In this document: in pieces, positions 17,770 through 25,368 of the stretch | Layout: the number at the start of each line of letters is the position of its first letter | Numbering within the stretch: the first letter of the stretch is position 1 | From: Eggerthella lenta DSM 2243 | GTDB taxonomy: Bacteria; Actinomycetota; Coriobacteriia; Coriobacteriales; Eggerthellaceae | Assembly (NCBI RefSeq): GCF_000024265.1 | Contig: NC_013204.1 | Span: 1,104,180-1,168,179, forward strand | Reading direction: 5' to 3' | Length of the DNA: 64,000 nucleotides | The notes under the pieces: generated by a model | The model's input: only the letters and a program-made list of their open reading frames with translations | What the model was told of the DNA's origin: nothing | Databases searched by the model: none | Program-made: the position numbers and the translations under genes

Positions 17770-18986
17770 CAGCCCATCGCCCCCATGATCGTGTCCGCTA
17801 TATGCTTGGATTGCCCGCACAGCGCCGAGAAGCCGAAGCATCCAGCCATGGACGCGAGCAGCGAGACGATGGTCCAGACCGAGTCATCGATGCCGGCATT
17901 CGGCTTGGTCGCCAGAAGCGACCCGGCGGCCGAGAAGCAGATCCCGGCGAAGGCGATGATCGTTATGAGGATCGCCGCCTGAAGGCACACGCCGGCGAAC
18001 TTCTTGAAGTACCCGATGCCGGACGGCCTGGTCTCGCGCGTCGTGAGCATCACGAGCGGGAAGCCGGCGAAGGCCGTCATCAGGTAGATCTCGAACATGC
18101 GGGTGATGGTGAGCGTGAGGACCTTGATCAGGCACAGGCCGGTCGAGACGAGGATGACCATCGACACGAGCGCGTAGCCGACCGACCACGCGAACTGGCT
18201 GTACCTGATCTCCATCATGGAGAGCATGAAGGAGTTGAAGCCGACGCCGCCGATCTGTCCGGCCGCCAGCGTGTCGGAGACCTTGTTGGCGACCCACAGG
18301 AAGACCTCGTACACGCCGCCGCACAGCTGCACGGTATGGCTGATGAGGACCATGACGAGCGAGAACTTGACGATGATCCAGACGTAGTTGCCGGCCATCG
18401 TGAAGTGGTCGCCGCGGTTGGTCGAGACCTCCTTGGAGAACTCGAGAAGGGCCCACACGCACGCGAGGCCGAGAAAGCCCACGCAGATCGGCTGGATCAC
18501 CTTGACCGAGACGTCGGCGGCCGCCGAGTACATCTTGGCGAAATCGGACCCCTCGCCGGTGAAGTCGAGCTTGAGCAGCCCCGACGACGAGATGCATTGC
18601 AGCATCGCCTCGCCGCAGTCGACGCAGAAGCTCGCGATGCCCTCGGCGGTGCTGTAGACGAAATAGGAGACCCAGGGCCCTGCGTTTACGACATCGAAAC
18701 CCGGATACTCCCCGCAGGCGCCCATCATGAGGTCGTCGTCGGTCCACATGGTGTTCGTGGTGATGCTGGAGTCTTTCTTGCGGTCCTTGATCGCCTGGTG
18801 GTAGTCGTCCTTGTATTTCGCCTCGAAGCTCTCCTTGGAGGTCTCCACGGCCAGGGCCGGCGATGGGCAGGCCAGTGCGGCCAGGGCCGGCGCGACGAGC
18901 GCGAGCGCCAGCACGGCCGCGAGCGCGGCGCGCAAGGGGGCAGAGGGCCCCGCCGCGCGCCTATCTTTTCCCGTTAGAGCAGTCAT
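17769..18986 (-). CDS. Polytopic VirB6/TrbL-like channel protein
   Basis: The product has 405 residues. A signal-like hydrophobic segment (about 18-45) is followed by an extracellular region to about 150, then six or so membrane segments (about 165-190, 205-235, 270-305, 330-365, 375-400). A GGAGGGAACTCC ribosome site precedes the ATG. The topology and its place between the VirB2-like and PrgI-like genes match the VirB6/TrsL component that forms the membrane platform of the conjugation channel. The assignment rests on topology and order; there is no diagnostic motif. Confidence 0.8.
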   Translation of the reverse strand: MTALTGKDRRAAGPSAPLRAALAAVLALALVAPALAALACPSPALAVETSKESFEAKYKDDYHQAIKDRKKDSSITTNTMWTDDDLMMGACGEYPGFDVVNAGPWVSYFVYSTAEGIASFCVDCGEAMLQCISSSGLLKLDFTGEGSDFAKMYSAAADVSVKVIQPICVGFLGLACVWALLEFSKEVSTNRGDHFTMAGNYVWIIVKFSLVMVLISHTVQLCGGVYEVFLWVANKVSDTLAAGQIGGVGFNSFMLSMMEIRYSQFAWSVGYALVSMVILVSTGLCLIKVLTLTITRMFEIYLMTAFAGFPLVMLTTRETRPSGIGYFKKFAGVCLQAAILITIIAFAGICFSAAGSLLATKPNAGIDDSVWTIVSLLASMAGCFGFSALCGQSKHIADTIMGAMG

Positions 18987-19007
18987 ATGGAGTTCCCTCC
19001 GTCGTCC

Positions 19008-19223
19008 CTACATCGTGGGGAAGGTGAGGTAGCTGCCGCCGACCAGGCCGATGGCCGCCATGGCGCCGCCGAGGGCGATGACCCAGACCGCGCCCTCCTG
19101 GGCCTGCGCGTCGTGGGCCTTGCCGCCGGAGACCCAGCGGAAGACGCCCACGGCGGCGGTGATTCCGCCGACGAAGGTGAGGATCTGCCACAGATAGTTC
19201 AGGAGCTGGTTGAAGAAAGCCAT
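19008..19223 (-). CDS. VirB2/Maff2-like small channel or pilin subunit
   Basis: This 71-residue protein has two membrane helices (about 8-30 and 46-66) separated by a polar loop, SGGKAHDAQAQEG. This is the usual form of VirB2-like and Maff2-family proteins encoded between the coupling protein and the VirB6 homologue in Gram-positive ICEs. An AAGGGAAAA ribosome site lies just before the ATG. The loop Gly-Gly-Lys followed by Gln residues is typical of that family. Confidence 0.8.
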   Translation of the reverse strand: MAFFNQLLNYLWQILTFVGGITAAVGVFRWVSGGKAHDAQAQEGAVWVIALGGAMAAIGLVGGSYLTFPTM

Positions 19224-19281
19224 ATGGGGTTTTCCCTTCTGATTCGCGGCGCCGCCCGTGTGGCCTTGGCGCCCTGTTTGA

Positions 19282-19332
19282 CCCGCCGCGGCGGGTGAGA
19301 TATGACGACTGGCGGGGTCTCCCCCGCCGGGG
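19282..19332 (-). terminator. Double GC hairpin after coupling-protein gene
   Basis: Directly after the coupling-protein stop, a seven-bp stem GGCGGGG/CCCCGCC with a four-base loop (19311-19328) is followed by a perfect 14-base palindrome, CCCGCCGCGGCGGG (19282-19295). No T-run follows. This is probably an attenuator or mRNA-processing hairpin that separates coupling-protein expression from channel genes. Confidence 0.5.
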
Positions 19333-19337
19333 GCCTC

Positions 19338-21371
19338 CTACATGAAGAACTCGGGGTCGAAGAACGAACGGGCCTCCTCGATGCGCCAGCGCATCTCCTC
19401 GACCTCGGCGCGGTGCGCGCGCTCGCGCTCGCACTTGCGGTCCCAGTTCCAGTCGTCCAGGTTGAACTCGCCGACCTCGCGCAGCTCGTGGTAGCGCGGG
19501 TGGTCGATCGTCCTGTACTTCTTGTCGAGGAACGGGAAGGCGTTCTTCACGAAGACGATGCAGTCGTCGCCGCCGAACTTCTCGGGGTTGTTGCCGAGGT
19601 CGGCGGCGGCCATGAGCTCCTTGCCGATCTTGTTCTCGCTCTCGGACCACGATCCCTGCCGGCCGTGCGACTCGCTGCGGTTGCGGACGGTGGCGGTGAA
19701 CTTGCCCAGGCGCTCGGAGATCTTCTTGTTGGTCTCGAGGTCGCAGCGGCCGAGGAACAGCGTCGTGTCGCAGTTGCCCTCGATGATGTCGGCGTTGTCC
19801 TTGTACATCTTCTTGAGCTGCGTGACCGATTGCAGGATGGCCGTGATGTAGATCCAGCGCGAGCGCAGGGTCGCGATCTTGACGTCGAGGTCGGGGATGC
19901 GGCCGATGTTGGCGAGCTCGTCGAGGATGCAGTTGATCGGGATCTTGCAGTGCGAGCCGGGGTTCCTGTCGGCGATGGCAGTGTTGACGTCGAACAGCTG
20001 GTAGAGCAGCATCGCCAGGATGAAGTTGAACGTCTTGTCGGTGTCGGACATGACCAGGAAGAACGCCGTGCGCTCCTCGCCGATCATCTCGAGCTCCAGC
20101 TCGTCCTCGCTGAAGAACTCGCGGACCGCGGAGACGGCGAACGGCGCCAGGCGGACGTTGCACGACGCGATGACCGAGGCCTCGGTCTCCGGCGATTCGG
20201 AGGTCGACTTGAAGCCCTTGTACTGCTTGATGACGAAGTACTCCTCGGAGGCCTGCGCGGCCGCCTCGTCGCCGCCGTGGTTGGCGACGATCCATTCCTC
20301 GAAGCCCTGGAAGCCGTCCTCGGCGGTCGTGCCGAGCATGATGATGTCCAGCGGGGTCTTGGTCTGGCTGGGGTTGTCCTTGCCGGCGAGCTGGAGCAGG
20401 TCGAGCATCTGCGGGAACGTCTGGTACTGCGGCTGGTCCGCGTAGAAGTAGAAGAGGTAGCCCATCAGCGCCATGTACAGCTGCCTCTCGGCCTTGACGA
20501 AGAAGTCCTCCTTCTCGGCCTCCGCGTTGCCCGACGTGTTCTCCACCAGCAGGTTGACGATCTGCATGATCGACGTGGAGTCCTGGAGGTAGAGCAGCGG
20601 GTTGTAGTGCATCGATTGGTTGATCTGGTCGGGCTTGGTGTTGACAGCCTTGAGCTTGTAGCCGTGGCGCAGGAAGAAGTTGCCGTACTGCTTGAGCGTG
20701 TCGCCCTTGGGGTCGGTCGTCACGATCGAGCTGTTGAGCTGGAGAAGGTTGGGGCCGACGAAGTTGAAGGTCTTGCCCGAGCCGGAGCCGCCGAGCACGT
20801 AGACGTGCTTGTTGCGCTCGAGCGCCGGGTCGGGGATCTTCGACATCTGGAGCTCGGCGCGCTCGGACAGGATGATGTTGTCGTCCTCGATCTTCTCGAC
20901 GTAGTCGGGCTTGGGGTTGGCGACCTTGTTGGTCATGCCGAGCTTGGCCTTGATGAAGTCCTTCGGGTTGTTGCGGGCGAAGCGCATCGCGTCGGCGGTG
21001 CGCTGCGGGATGCGGATGGGCACGCGCTTCACGGTCGAGGTGTGCGCGAACTGCTGCATCTCGTCGTCGCGCGCCCAGCGCTGGTTGCCGTACTCCTCGC
21101 CGCGGAGCTTCTTCTGCTCCTCGCGCTCGCCGGTCCAGTCGTATTTTGTCATGGCCACCAGCGCGATGGCGCCGAAGGCCAGAAAGAAGAACGGCATCGT
21201 GCGGGAGTCGAGGTAGAACGGGTCTTGCAGGATCACGGCCCACTCGGCGACGGTGTGGTTGGAGCCGACGGTGAGCGGGTTGTCGATGAACCATGCGGCG
21301 ATTCGGTTGAACATCCAGCCGCAGAGCGTGCCGCCGAGGATGAGGTACAGAAATCCCTTGAGGGTGCGCAT
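19338..21371 (-). CDS. VirD4/TraG-family type IV coupling protein
   Basis: The 677-residue protein has two N-terminal membrane segments (about 5-25 and 55-72). Walker A is GGSGSGKTFN near residue 190, followed by TTDPKGDTL, the typical second block of TraG/VirD4. Walker B is in CILDELANIG near 480. Coupling proteins bring the relaxase-DNA complex to the channel and pump DNA. It lies downstream of two accessory genes, one PcfB-like, with a three-base gap, and upstream of the VirB2-like gene. Its length is normal for the family. Confidence 0.95.
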   Translation of the reverse strand: MRTLKGFLYLILGGTLCGWMFNRIAAWFIDNPLTVGSNHTVAEWAVILQDPFYLDSRTMPFFFLAFGAIALVAMTKYDWTGEREEQKKLRGEEYGNQRWARDDEMQQFAHTSTVKRVPIRIPQRTADAMRFARNNPKDFIKAKLGMTNKVANPKPDYVEKIEDDNIILSERAELQMSKIPDPALERNKHVYVLGGSGSGKTFNFVGPNLLQLNSSIVTTDPKGDTLKQYGNFFLRHGYKLKAVNTKPDQINQSMHYNPLLYLQDSTSIMQIVNLLVENTSGNAEAEKEDFFVKAERQLYMALMGYLFYFYADQPQYQTFPQMLDLLQLAGKDNPSQTKTPLDIIMLGTTAEDGFQGFEEWIVANHGGDEAAAQASEEYFVIKQYKGFKSTSESPETEASVIASCNVRLAPFAVSAVREFFSEDELELEMIGEERTAFFLVMSDTDKTFNFILAMLLYQLFDVNTAIADRNPGSHCKIPINCILDELANIGRIPDLDVKIATLRSRWIYITAILQSVTQLKKMYKDNADIIEGNCDTTLFLGRCDLETNKKISERLGKFTATVRNRSESHGRQGSWSESENKIGKELMAAADLGNNPEKFGGDDCIVFVKNAFPFLDKKYRTIDHPRYHELREVGEFNLDDWNWDRKCERERAHRAEVEEMRWRIEEARSFFDPEFFM

Positions 21372-21374
21372 GGG

Positions 21375-22115
21375 CTACTCCTCCTCCGCGGTCTCGCCGC
21401 CGTCGGGCGCCGCGGCGCGGTGGTAGTGCTTGCCGCCCTCGGCCTCGTCGCCGTCCTGCCCGCCCGCGGCCTCAGCCATGGGCATCGACAGGGCGAAGAA
21501 CGTCTTGAGGCGCATCGAGGCGCTGTCGAGCACGCGGTCCGCGATGGCCCTCCGCTCGGAGCGGGCGGGCGGGAACATGGCGAGGAACCCGTCGAGCTCG
21601 GCGATGGGGTAGGACCAGCGCGAGGCCGACAATTTCATGTAGTCGTAGTCCATGTTGGCCATGGCGCGGTCGAGGTAGCTTTCCTCGCCGTCTACGAACC
21701 TGTTGCCCTTGATGGCGCTCTCGAGCGCCGCGCATCCGCGCGGGTCGAACGGGGCGGTGCGGGCGCACAGCAGGACCTCGTGGACGTCGAGCGGGTTGAC
21801 GCGGAAGCCGTCATGGCCCTCGCCGCCGTCGCGGATGGATGCGAGCTCGCCGTCGAGCGCGCAGTACCCGATGACGCAGGCGAGCAGCCGGCGCTCCGCC
21901 TGCTCGAGGTATTCCCTCGTGTAGCCGTATTCGCGGGCGGTCTCGGGGTATTCGCTGCGGTAGGCGGACGAGGAGATCGGCGAGTAGTATTCGGGGCTGT
22001 CGCCGAACTCGAGGATGCCGGCGGCGTCGTATCTGAACGTGTCGGAGCTGCCGCGCGCGACGATCTCGTCGGCCATCGTCGCGCACGAGGCGGCCAGGGT
22101 CTCAAGGTCGATCAT
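21375..22115 (-). CDS. Unknown ICE protein between PcfB-like and coupling protein genes
   Basis: The protein has 246 residues with no signal or membrane segment: a mostly helical, acidic product with a Tyr/Ser/Glu-rich stretch at about 40-75 (EYYSPISSSAYRSEY) and a Gly/Asp/Glu-rich tail. The ATG overlaps the stop of the preceding gene by four bases, so it is translationally coupled. No family is recognised. Its place next to the coupling protein suggests a cytoplasmic transfer accessory factor. Confidence 0.65.
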   Translation of the reverse strand: MIDLETLAASCATMADEIVARGSSDTFRYDAAGILEFGDSPEYYSPISSSAYRSEYPETAREYGYTREYLEQAERRLLACVIGYCALDGELASIRDGGEGHDGFRVNPLDVHEVLLCARTAPFDPRGCAALESAIKGNRFVDGEESYLDRAMANMDYDYMKLSASRWSYPIAELDGFLAMFPPARSERRAIADRVLDSASMRLKTFFALSMPMAEAAGGQDGDEAEGGKHYHRAAAPDGGETAEEE

Positions 22116-23179
22116 CGGTGCATCCCCTCGTTGCGTGCGGGCATGGAGGGCTGCATCTTGCTCTCGGCGATCTTCTTGGCCGCCTTCGTCTGTCCGACGG
22201 GGGACTCAGGCGAGGCGGCCCGGGAGTTTCCCAAGGCCTCGCTGAGCAGCGCGGCGTTTTTCTCGGCGGCAGCGGCCTGCTTCGGGTCGATCTTCTTCTT
22301 GTTCTCGGAGATGAAGCAGCCGCGGTCGATGGCGGCCTCGAGCACCATGCCGGGCGCGGCCGCGAACGCGGCCCCCTCGGCCTTCATCTCGTTGTAGAAC
22401 TCCTTGGCTCCGTCCGAGCCGGTCTTCCAGAGCTCGGGTCCCTGGGTGGCGTCGACTTCGGCGCTGGCGACGGGGCGGCCGTTGCGGGTGCATTCGAAGG
22501 AGGCCTTGTTCTCGTCGTCCGGGTCGAGGGTCACGCGGTACTGCTCTCGGGAGTGGCCGCCGGCCGACCCGACCCAGCTGTTGCGGCCGTCGCCGGTGCG
22601 CTCGAACTCCCAGTTGATGCCGTTGCGCTTGAAGGCGCGGGGATAGCGGTTCTGGTCGTCGCGCTCGATGCCGCGCGCGCACTCCTCGAGCTCCTTGCGG
22701 TCCATGCCGAAGGACTCGACGCCGATGTTGATGAGCGCCTGGGTCATGATGTCCATGTCCCGGCCCTGGATGCCGATGGAGACCGCGGGACTTCCGTCCA
22801 TGGGGTTGACGGTGTCGAATACGGAGAACTTCACTCCGTGGTTCATGAGTTCGCGCTTGAGCTTCTGGATGTCCTCGCGATTGTCGGCGACCGCCCCGGG
22901 GAATACCATGGCCTCGCGGTACTGGTCCGGGTTCTGGGCGCGCACGGTCTCGGCGGAGACGATGCCCTTCTCGCCGCGGCCGTCGACCATGTTCGCGGCC
23001 CCGTGCGTGAGGGCGCGGGCGAATCTCGCCGGTATGCGGTCGTTCCTGTTGCCGGCCGCGCGGGCTCGCCGCGCCTGGGCCAGGCCCTCGAGCAGGTACT
23101 TGATGATTTCTGAGGCTGATTGCACGGCTGCCGTGCCGGTCCTGAACGCGAGCTGTACCGCCTCGTCTTCTGCTGCCAT
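22112..23179 (-). CDS. PcfB-like (DUF3801-type) transfer accessory protein
   Basis: The protein has 355 residues. The first 30 residues include SASEIIKYLLEGL, and residues 85-150 contain IQKLKRELMNHGVKFSVFD followed by strand and RDMDIMTQALINIGV. This helix-strand-strand-helix arrangement (nucleic-acid-binding-like, residue-by-residue address of small Lys/Arg helices) is that of PcfB/DUF3801 proteins, which accompany PcfC-type coupling proteins and the relaxase. The C-terminal half is longer than in PcfB and ends in a Lys/Ala-rich tail. It is the first gene of the transfer operon after the promoter at 23,308. The family call is moderate. Confidence 0.65.
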   Translation of the reverse strand: MAAEDEAVQLAFRTGTAAVQSASEIIKYLLEGLAQARRARAAGNRNDRIPARFARALTHGAANMVDGRGEKGIVSAETVRAQNPDQYREAMVFPGAVADNREDIQKLKRELMNHGVKFSVFDTVNPMDGSPAVSIGIQGRDMDIMTQALINIGVESFGMDRKELEECARGIERDDQNRYPRAFKRNGINWEFERTGDGRNSWVGSAGGHSREQYRVTLDPDDENKASFECTRNGRPVASAEVDATQGPELWKTGSDGAKEFYNEMKAEGAAFAAAPGMVLEAAIDRGCFISENKKKIDPKQAAAAEKNAALLSEALGNSRAASPESPVGQTKAAKKIAESKMQPSMPARNEGMHR

Positions 23180-23226
23180 TTCTTCTGACCCCTTCTGTAG
23201 AGCAGGTGTGGATATGGGCCTGCTGG

Positions 23227-23313
23227 GGTCAGGTGGCGTGGCCGGGGTCGGCGGAAGGTCAGGTGGTGAGGTCGATGCAGTCGGCAGGCCGGACCATCGA
23301 CGGTGGCATTATA
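23227..23313 (-). promoter_or_regulatory. Transfer operon promoter and repeated leader
   Basis: On the minus strand a perfect TATAAT lies at 23313-23308, with a poor -35 box, about 130 bp ahead of the PcfB-like start. The leader contains GGTCAGGTGG twice, at 23257-23266 and 23227-23236, exactly 30 bp apart, in G-rich sequence. The weak -35 suggests that an activator is needed, and the two decamers are candidate regulator sites. Confidence 0.5.
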
Positions 23314-23330
23314 ACCAATTGTCTGAGTTT

Positions 23331-23561
23331 CTATTCAGTCGATTTCCGCCTGTTCGGGATGCAGGCGGGATCGACCCCGACGAGCCTGGCGACGGAGTCG
23401 CGCGTTATCTTGCGGTGCCCCCGCTCGGGGGTCCATTGCCTGAGGTCCCCCGACTTGACGAACCTCTTGACGGTCGACGCGCTGACGCCCAGGAAGGCGC
23501 ACGTCTCCTTGACGGTCAGGAACCTCGGCAGAGCCGCCAGGTCCTCGATGACTGAGCTCAT
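23331..23561 (-). CDS. Excisionase-like HTH (MerR/HTH_17 type) protein
   Basis: This 76-residue protein has a winged-HTH core: LTVKETCAFLGVSASTVKRF, then KSGDLRQWTPERGHRKITRDSV. This is the typical helix-turn-helix plus wing of HTH_17 excisionase and AlpA-like proteins. The start overlaps the preceding small gene by four bases. In an ICE such a protein usually bends DNA to favour excision or acts as a transcription activator. The transfer operon promoter lies just downstream. Confidence 0.8.
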   Translation of the reverse strand: MSSVIEDLAALPRFLTVKETCAFLGVSASTVKRFVKSGDLRQWTPERGHRKITRDSVARLVGVDPACIPNRRKSTE

Positions 23562-23797
23562 TGGTCCTCCTCGGCGTCCATGACGGCGGACAGCGGCAGC
23601 TCCGCGTAGAGGCAGAGCTGGACGATCTCGAGCCCGTCGAGGGCCGCCGCGGCGCGCGACGCCGTGGAGAGCCCGAGCAGCCTCAGGACCTTGGGCAGCG
23701 GTATCCCCGTGCCGCGGACGATGTCGAGCGCCGTGGCGCCGGTCTCCCTGAGCGCCGCGGCGAGCGCGTCCATGTGTATGCCGTCTTGTCTGTTCAT
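23558..23797 (-). CDS. Small helical HTH-like protein
   Basis: The 79-residue protein is almost wholly helical. The stretch TALDIVRGTGIPLPKVLRLLGLST can form an HTH-like pair. The start at 23797 has GGAAGG eight bases upstream; an alternative is the ATG at 23773. It is divergent from the XRE gene across a 156-bp region full of inverted repeats, and it overlaps the excisionase-like gene. This is probably the first gene of the ICE early regulatory operon. No named family. Confidence 0.6.
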   Translation of the reverse strand: MNRQDGIHMDALAAALRETGATALDIVRGTGIPLPKVLRLLGLSTASRAAAALDGLEIVQLCLYAELPLSAVMDAEEDQ

Positions 23798-23807
23798 GTC
23801 GGAAGCC

Positions 23808-23882
23808 TTCCCGTTCCGTGTTCCGATACCGAAAGTATCCGGGTCGTTACGACCCCCGACGGGAACAGTATAGGAACGGGGA
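23808..23882. promoter_or_regulatory. Divergent control region with nested inverted repeats
   Basis: CCCGTTCC (23810-23817) pairs with GGAACGGG (23873-23880), and GTTCC (23820-23824) with GGAAC (23862-23866). GATAC-CGAAA-GTATC and the perfect GGGTCGTTACGACCC lie inside. The region separates the two divergently transcribed regulator genes, as expected for operators of the XRE protein encoded to its right. Confidence 0.6.
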
Positions 23883-23953
23883 GATGGCGCGCGGTGCGAT
23901 ACTTGCCCGCACGGGGTAGAAAGGCCCCGCGCGTTTCGACACGGAAGGAAGTG

Positions 23954-24322
23954 ATGCGTTCGATGAGGTCGAGGGTTCCGGAGAAGTCCGAGCTGGCGGC
24001 GCAGCTCAAGCGCTACCGCTACGATGCGGGGCTGAAGGGCGATGAGGCGGGAGCGGTCATCGGCAAGAAGGCCACGACGGTGTACAAGTACGAGGCCGGG
24101 ACCCTGTGGGTGTCGCCGGGGGACCTGCGGGCGCTGCTCAACGAGTACGGCGTGAACATGGTCACGGCCTTCACCGAGGTCGGCGACCCGAGGGCGGGCG
24201 GCAGGAAGAAGGACGAGTCGGCCCTGCGCTGGCGCAAGATGCGCGCCTACTACGACATGATGGGCCCGGCCAAGCAGAGGACCCTGCTCGACGTCGCGAG
24301 GGCGATGGCCGAGGACTTCTGA
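23954..24322 (+). CDS. XRE-family transcriptional regulator
   Basis: The open frame begins far upstream, but the ATG at 23954 follows GGAAGGAAG and matches where homology-like sequence begins (a second ATG at 23963 is possible). The 122-residue protein has an HTH at about 15-65: LAAQLKRYRYDAGLKGDEAG, VIGKKATTVYKYEAG. It is the only plus-strand gene in the ICE portion. Divergence from the HTH pair across repeated dyads suggests that it represses the excision and transfer genes. Confidence 0.8.
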   Translation: MRSMRSRVPEKSELAAQLKRYRYDAGLKGDEAGAVIGKKATTVYKYEAGTLWVSPGDLRALLNEYGVNMVTAFTEVGDPRAGGRKKDESALRWRKMRAYYDMMGPAKQRTLLDVARAMAEDF

Positions 24323-24325
24323 GCC

Positions 24326-24395
24326 GTGCGCGTGCGCACATCAGCACACCGGCATATATGCGCATGCGCATATATCTATAGCTGCGCATCTGCGC
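24326..24395. repeat. Left copy of GCGCA palindrome cluster
   Basis: This stretch contains GTGCGCGTGCGCAC (24326-24339), a perfect 22-bp palindrome with ATATAT ends and a GCGCATGCGC centre (24354-24375), and GCGCATCTGCGC (24384-24395). GCATATATGCGCA (24352-24364) and TGCGCATCTGC (24383-24393) recur in the same order and nearly the same spacing at 25317-25356. It lies between convergent genes. Confidence 0.8.
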
Positions 24396-24398
24396 GAA

Positions 24399-25142
24399 TC
24401 AGCCCTTGCGCGGGAGCGCGCGGGCGCACGACGGCGCCTCCGCCTGCACAGGCTCGTCCTCGGCGATGGACGGCGCCCTCATGGCATGGGCGTCGGTGTC
24501 GATCCAATGCTCCCCGGTCTCGGGGTCGTCGCGCTCGGCGAAGCGGTGGGCGGCATGCCCGACGTCCTCGAACGGGCTGCGGGTGCTGACGAGGTAACGG
24601 CGGCGCGCCTGGGTGCCTATATGCCCCATGGGCGACTCGATGTCGAACCAGGGCTGGAACATCTTCGGCATCGTGACGCAGCACACGTTGTCCTGCGGGT
24701 CGTAGAGGTGGAGCCGGCCGTCCTGCCCGAGCGCGACGGAATATCCCTCGGGCACGGCGACGTAGTTCACGACGCTGCAGTGCGTGCGCGACGTGTCGAC
24801 CTCGTCCATGGTGTAGCCGAGCTGGTGGGGCGGGATGAACGCGTTGTACGTGACGTATTCGGGGTGCTCGCGGATCTGCTCGGGCGTGAAGCACATCTCG
24901 ACGGCGCCGGGCACGTCGACGTCGCCCGTCATGTAGAAGGTGTCGTAGAGCGTGCCGACTACGGCGATCTCCGCGGTGTAGCCCTCCTCGACCACATGGG
25001 TCGAGGCCTCGTGTGCGTTGTAGAGGTCCGACCAGCGCCTCATGAGGTCGCTGGACTTGACGAGCTCGGGGTCGAAGTACCTGTCCCCGGGGCGGTAGAT
25101 CTCCTCGTCGGGGATGTCGCGCTTCGATTTGAAAAGGCCCAT
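24399..25142 (-). CDS. Unknown cytoplasmic protein in a repeat-flanked cassette
   Basis: The start is MGLFKSKRDIPDEEIYRPGD at 25142, with AAGGAG seven bases upstream; longer frames lack a ribosome site. The 247-residue protein has no signal or membrane segments and is rich in Asp, Glu, Tyr and His. It contains repeated mixed-strand patterns (VVNYVAVPEGYSVALGQDG, LHLYDPQDNVCCVTMP) suggesting a beta-rich fold. No family is recognised. It lies between two copies of a short palindromic repeat cluster and next to the integrase, so it may be a cargo gene that can move as a unit. Confidence 0.6.
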   Translation of the reverse strand: MGLFKSKRDIPDEEIYRPGDRYFDPELVKSSDLMRRWSDLYNAHEASTHVVEEGYTAEIAVVGTLYDTFYMTGDVDVPGAVEMCFTPEQIREHPEYVTYNAFIPPHQLGYTMDEVDTSRTHCSVVNYVAVPEGYSVALGQDGRLHLYDPQDNVCCVTMPKMFQPWFDIESPMGHIGTQARRRYLVSTRSPFEDVGHAAHRFAERDDPETGEHWIDTDAHAMRAPSIAEDEPVQAEAPSCARALPRKG

Positions 25143-25257
25143 GGTGGTCGCTCCTTGGATGATGGCGCGGCGGTATGCCGCGGCCTGCCGATTATCCGCC
25201 CGCGCCGCGCCGTGCGCAATGCGGCCTTCCCGCACGGGAAGCCGGGCGCGGTTCAGG

Positions 25258-25360
25258 TTCATATATACATATATACCCGAACGCGTACATGCGCATACGC
25301 GCATTTTCTCATTTACGCATATATGCGCAGACGCGGGAACGCGCCTGCGCATCTGCCCGC
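25258..25360. repeat. Right copy of GCGCA palindrome cluster next to integrase
   Basis: This non-coding stretch lies between the cargo gene promoter and the integrase stop. It has alternating ATATATACATATATAC, ACATGCGCATACGCGCAT, the perfect CGCATATATGCG (25316-25327), and TGCGCATCTGC (25346-25356). GCATATATGCGCA (25317-25329) and TGCGCATCTGC match the left cluster about 964 bp away. Candidate integrase arm sites, att region or recombination borders. Confidence 0.75.
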
Positions 25361-25368
25361 GCCACGGC

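Noticed and set aside
19302-22397. Long plus-strand open frame (over 1000 codons) opposite the coupling-protein genes
   Set aside because: Its sequence is Val/Leu/Gly/Arg-rich nonsense typical of the antisense of high-G+C genes. The minus strand carries clear VirD4 motifs, ribosome sites and tight gene spacing.
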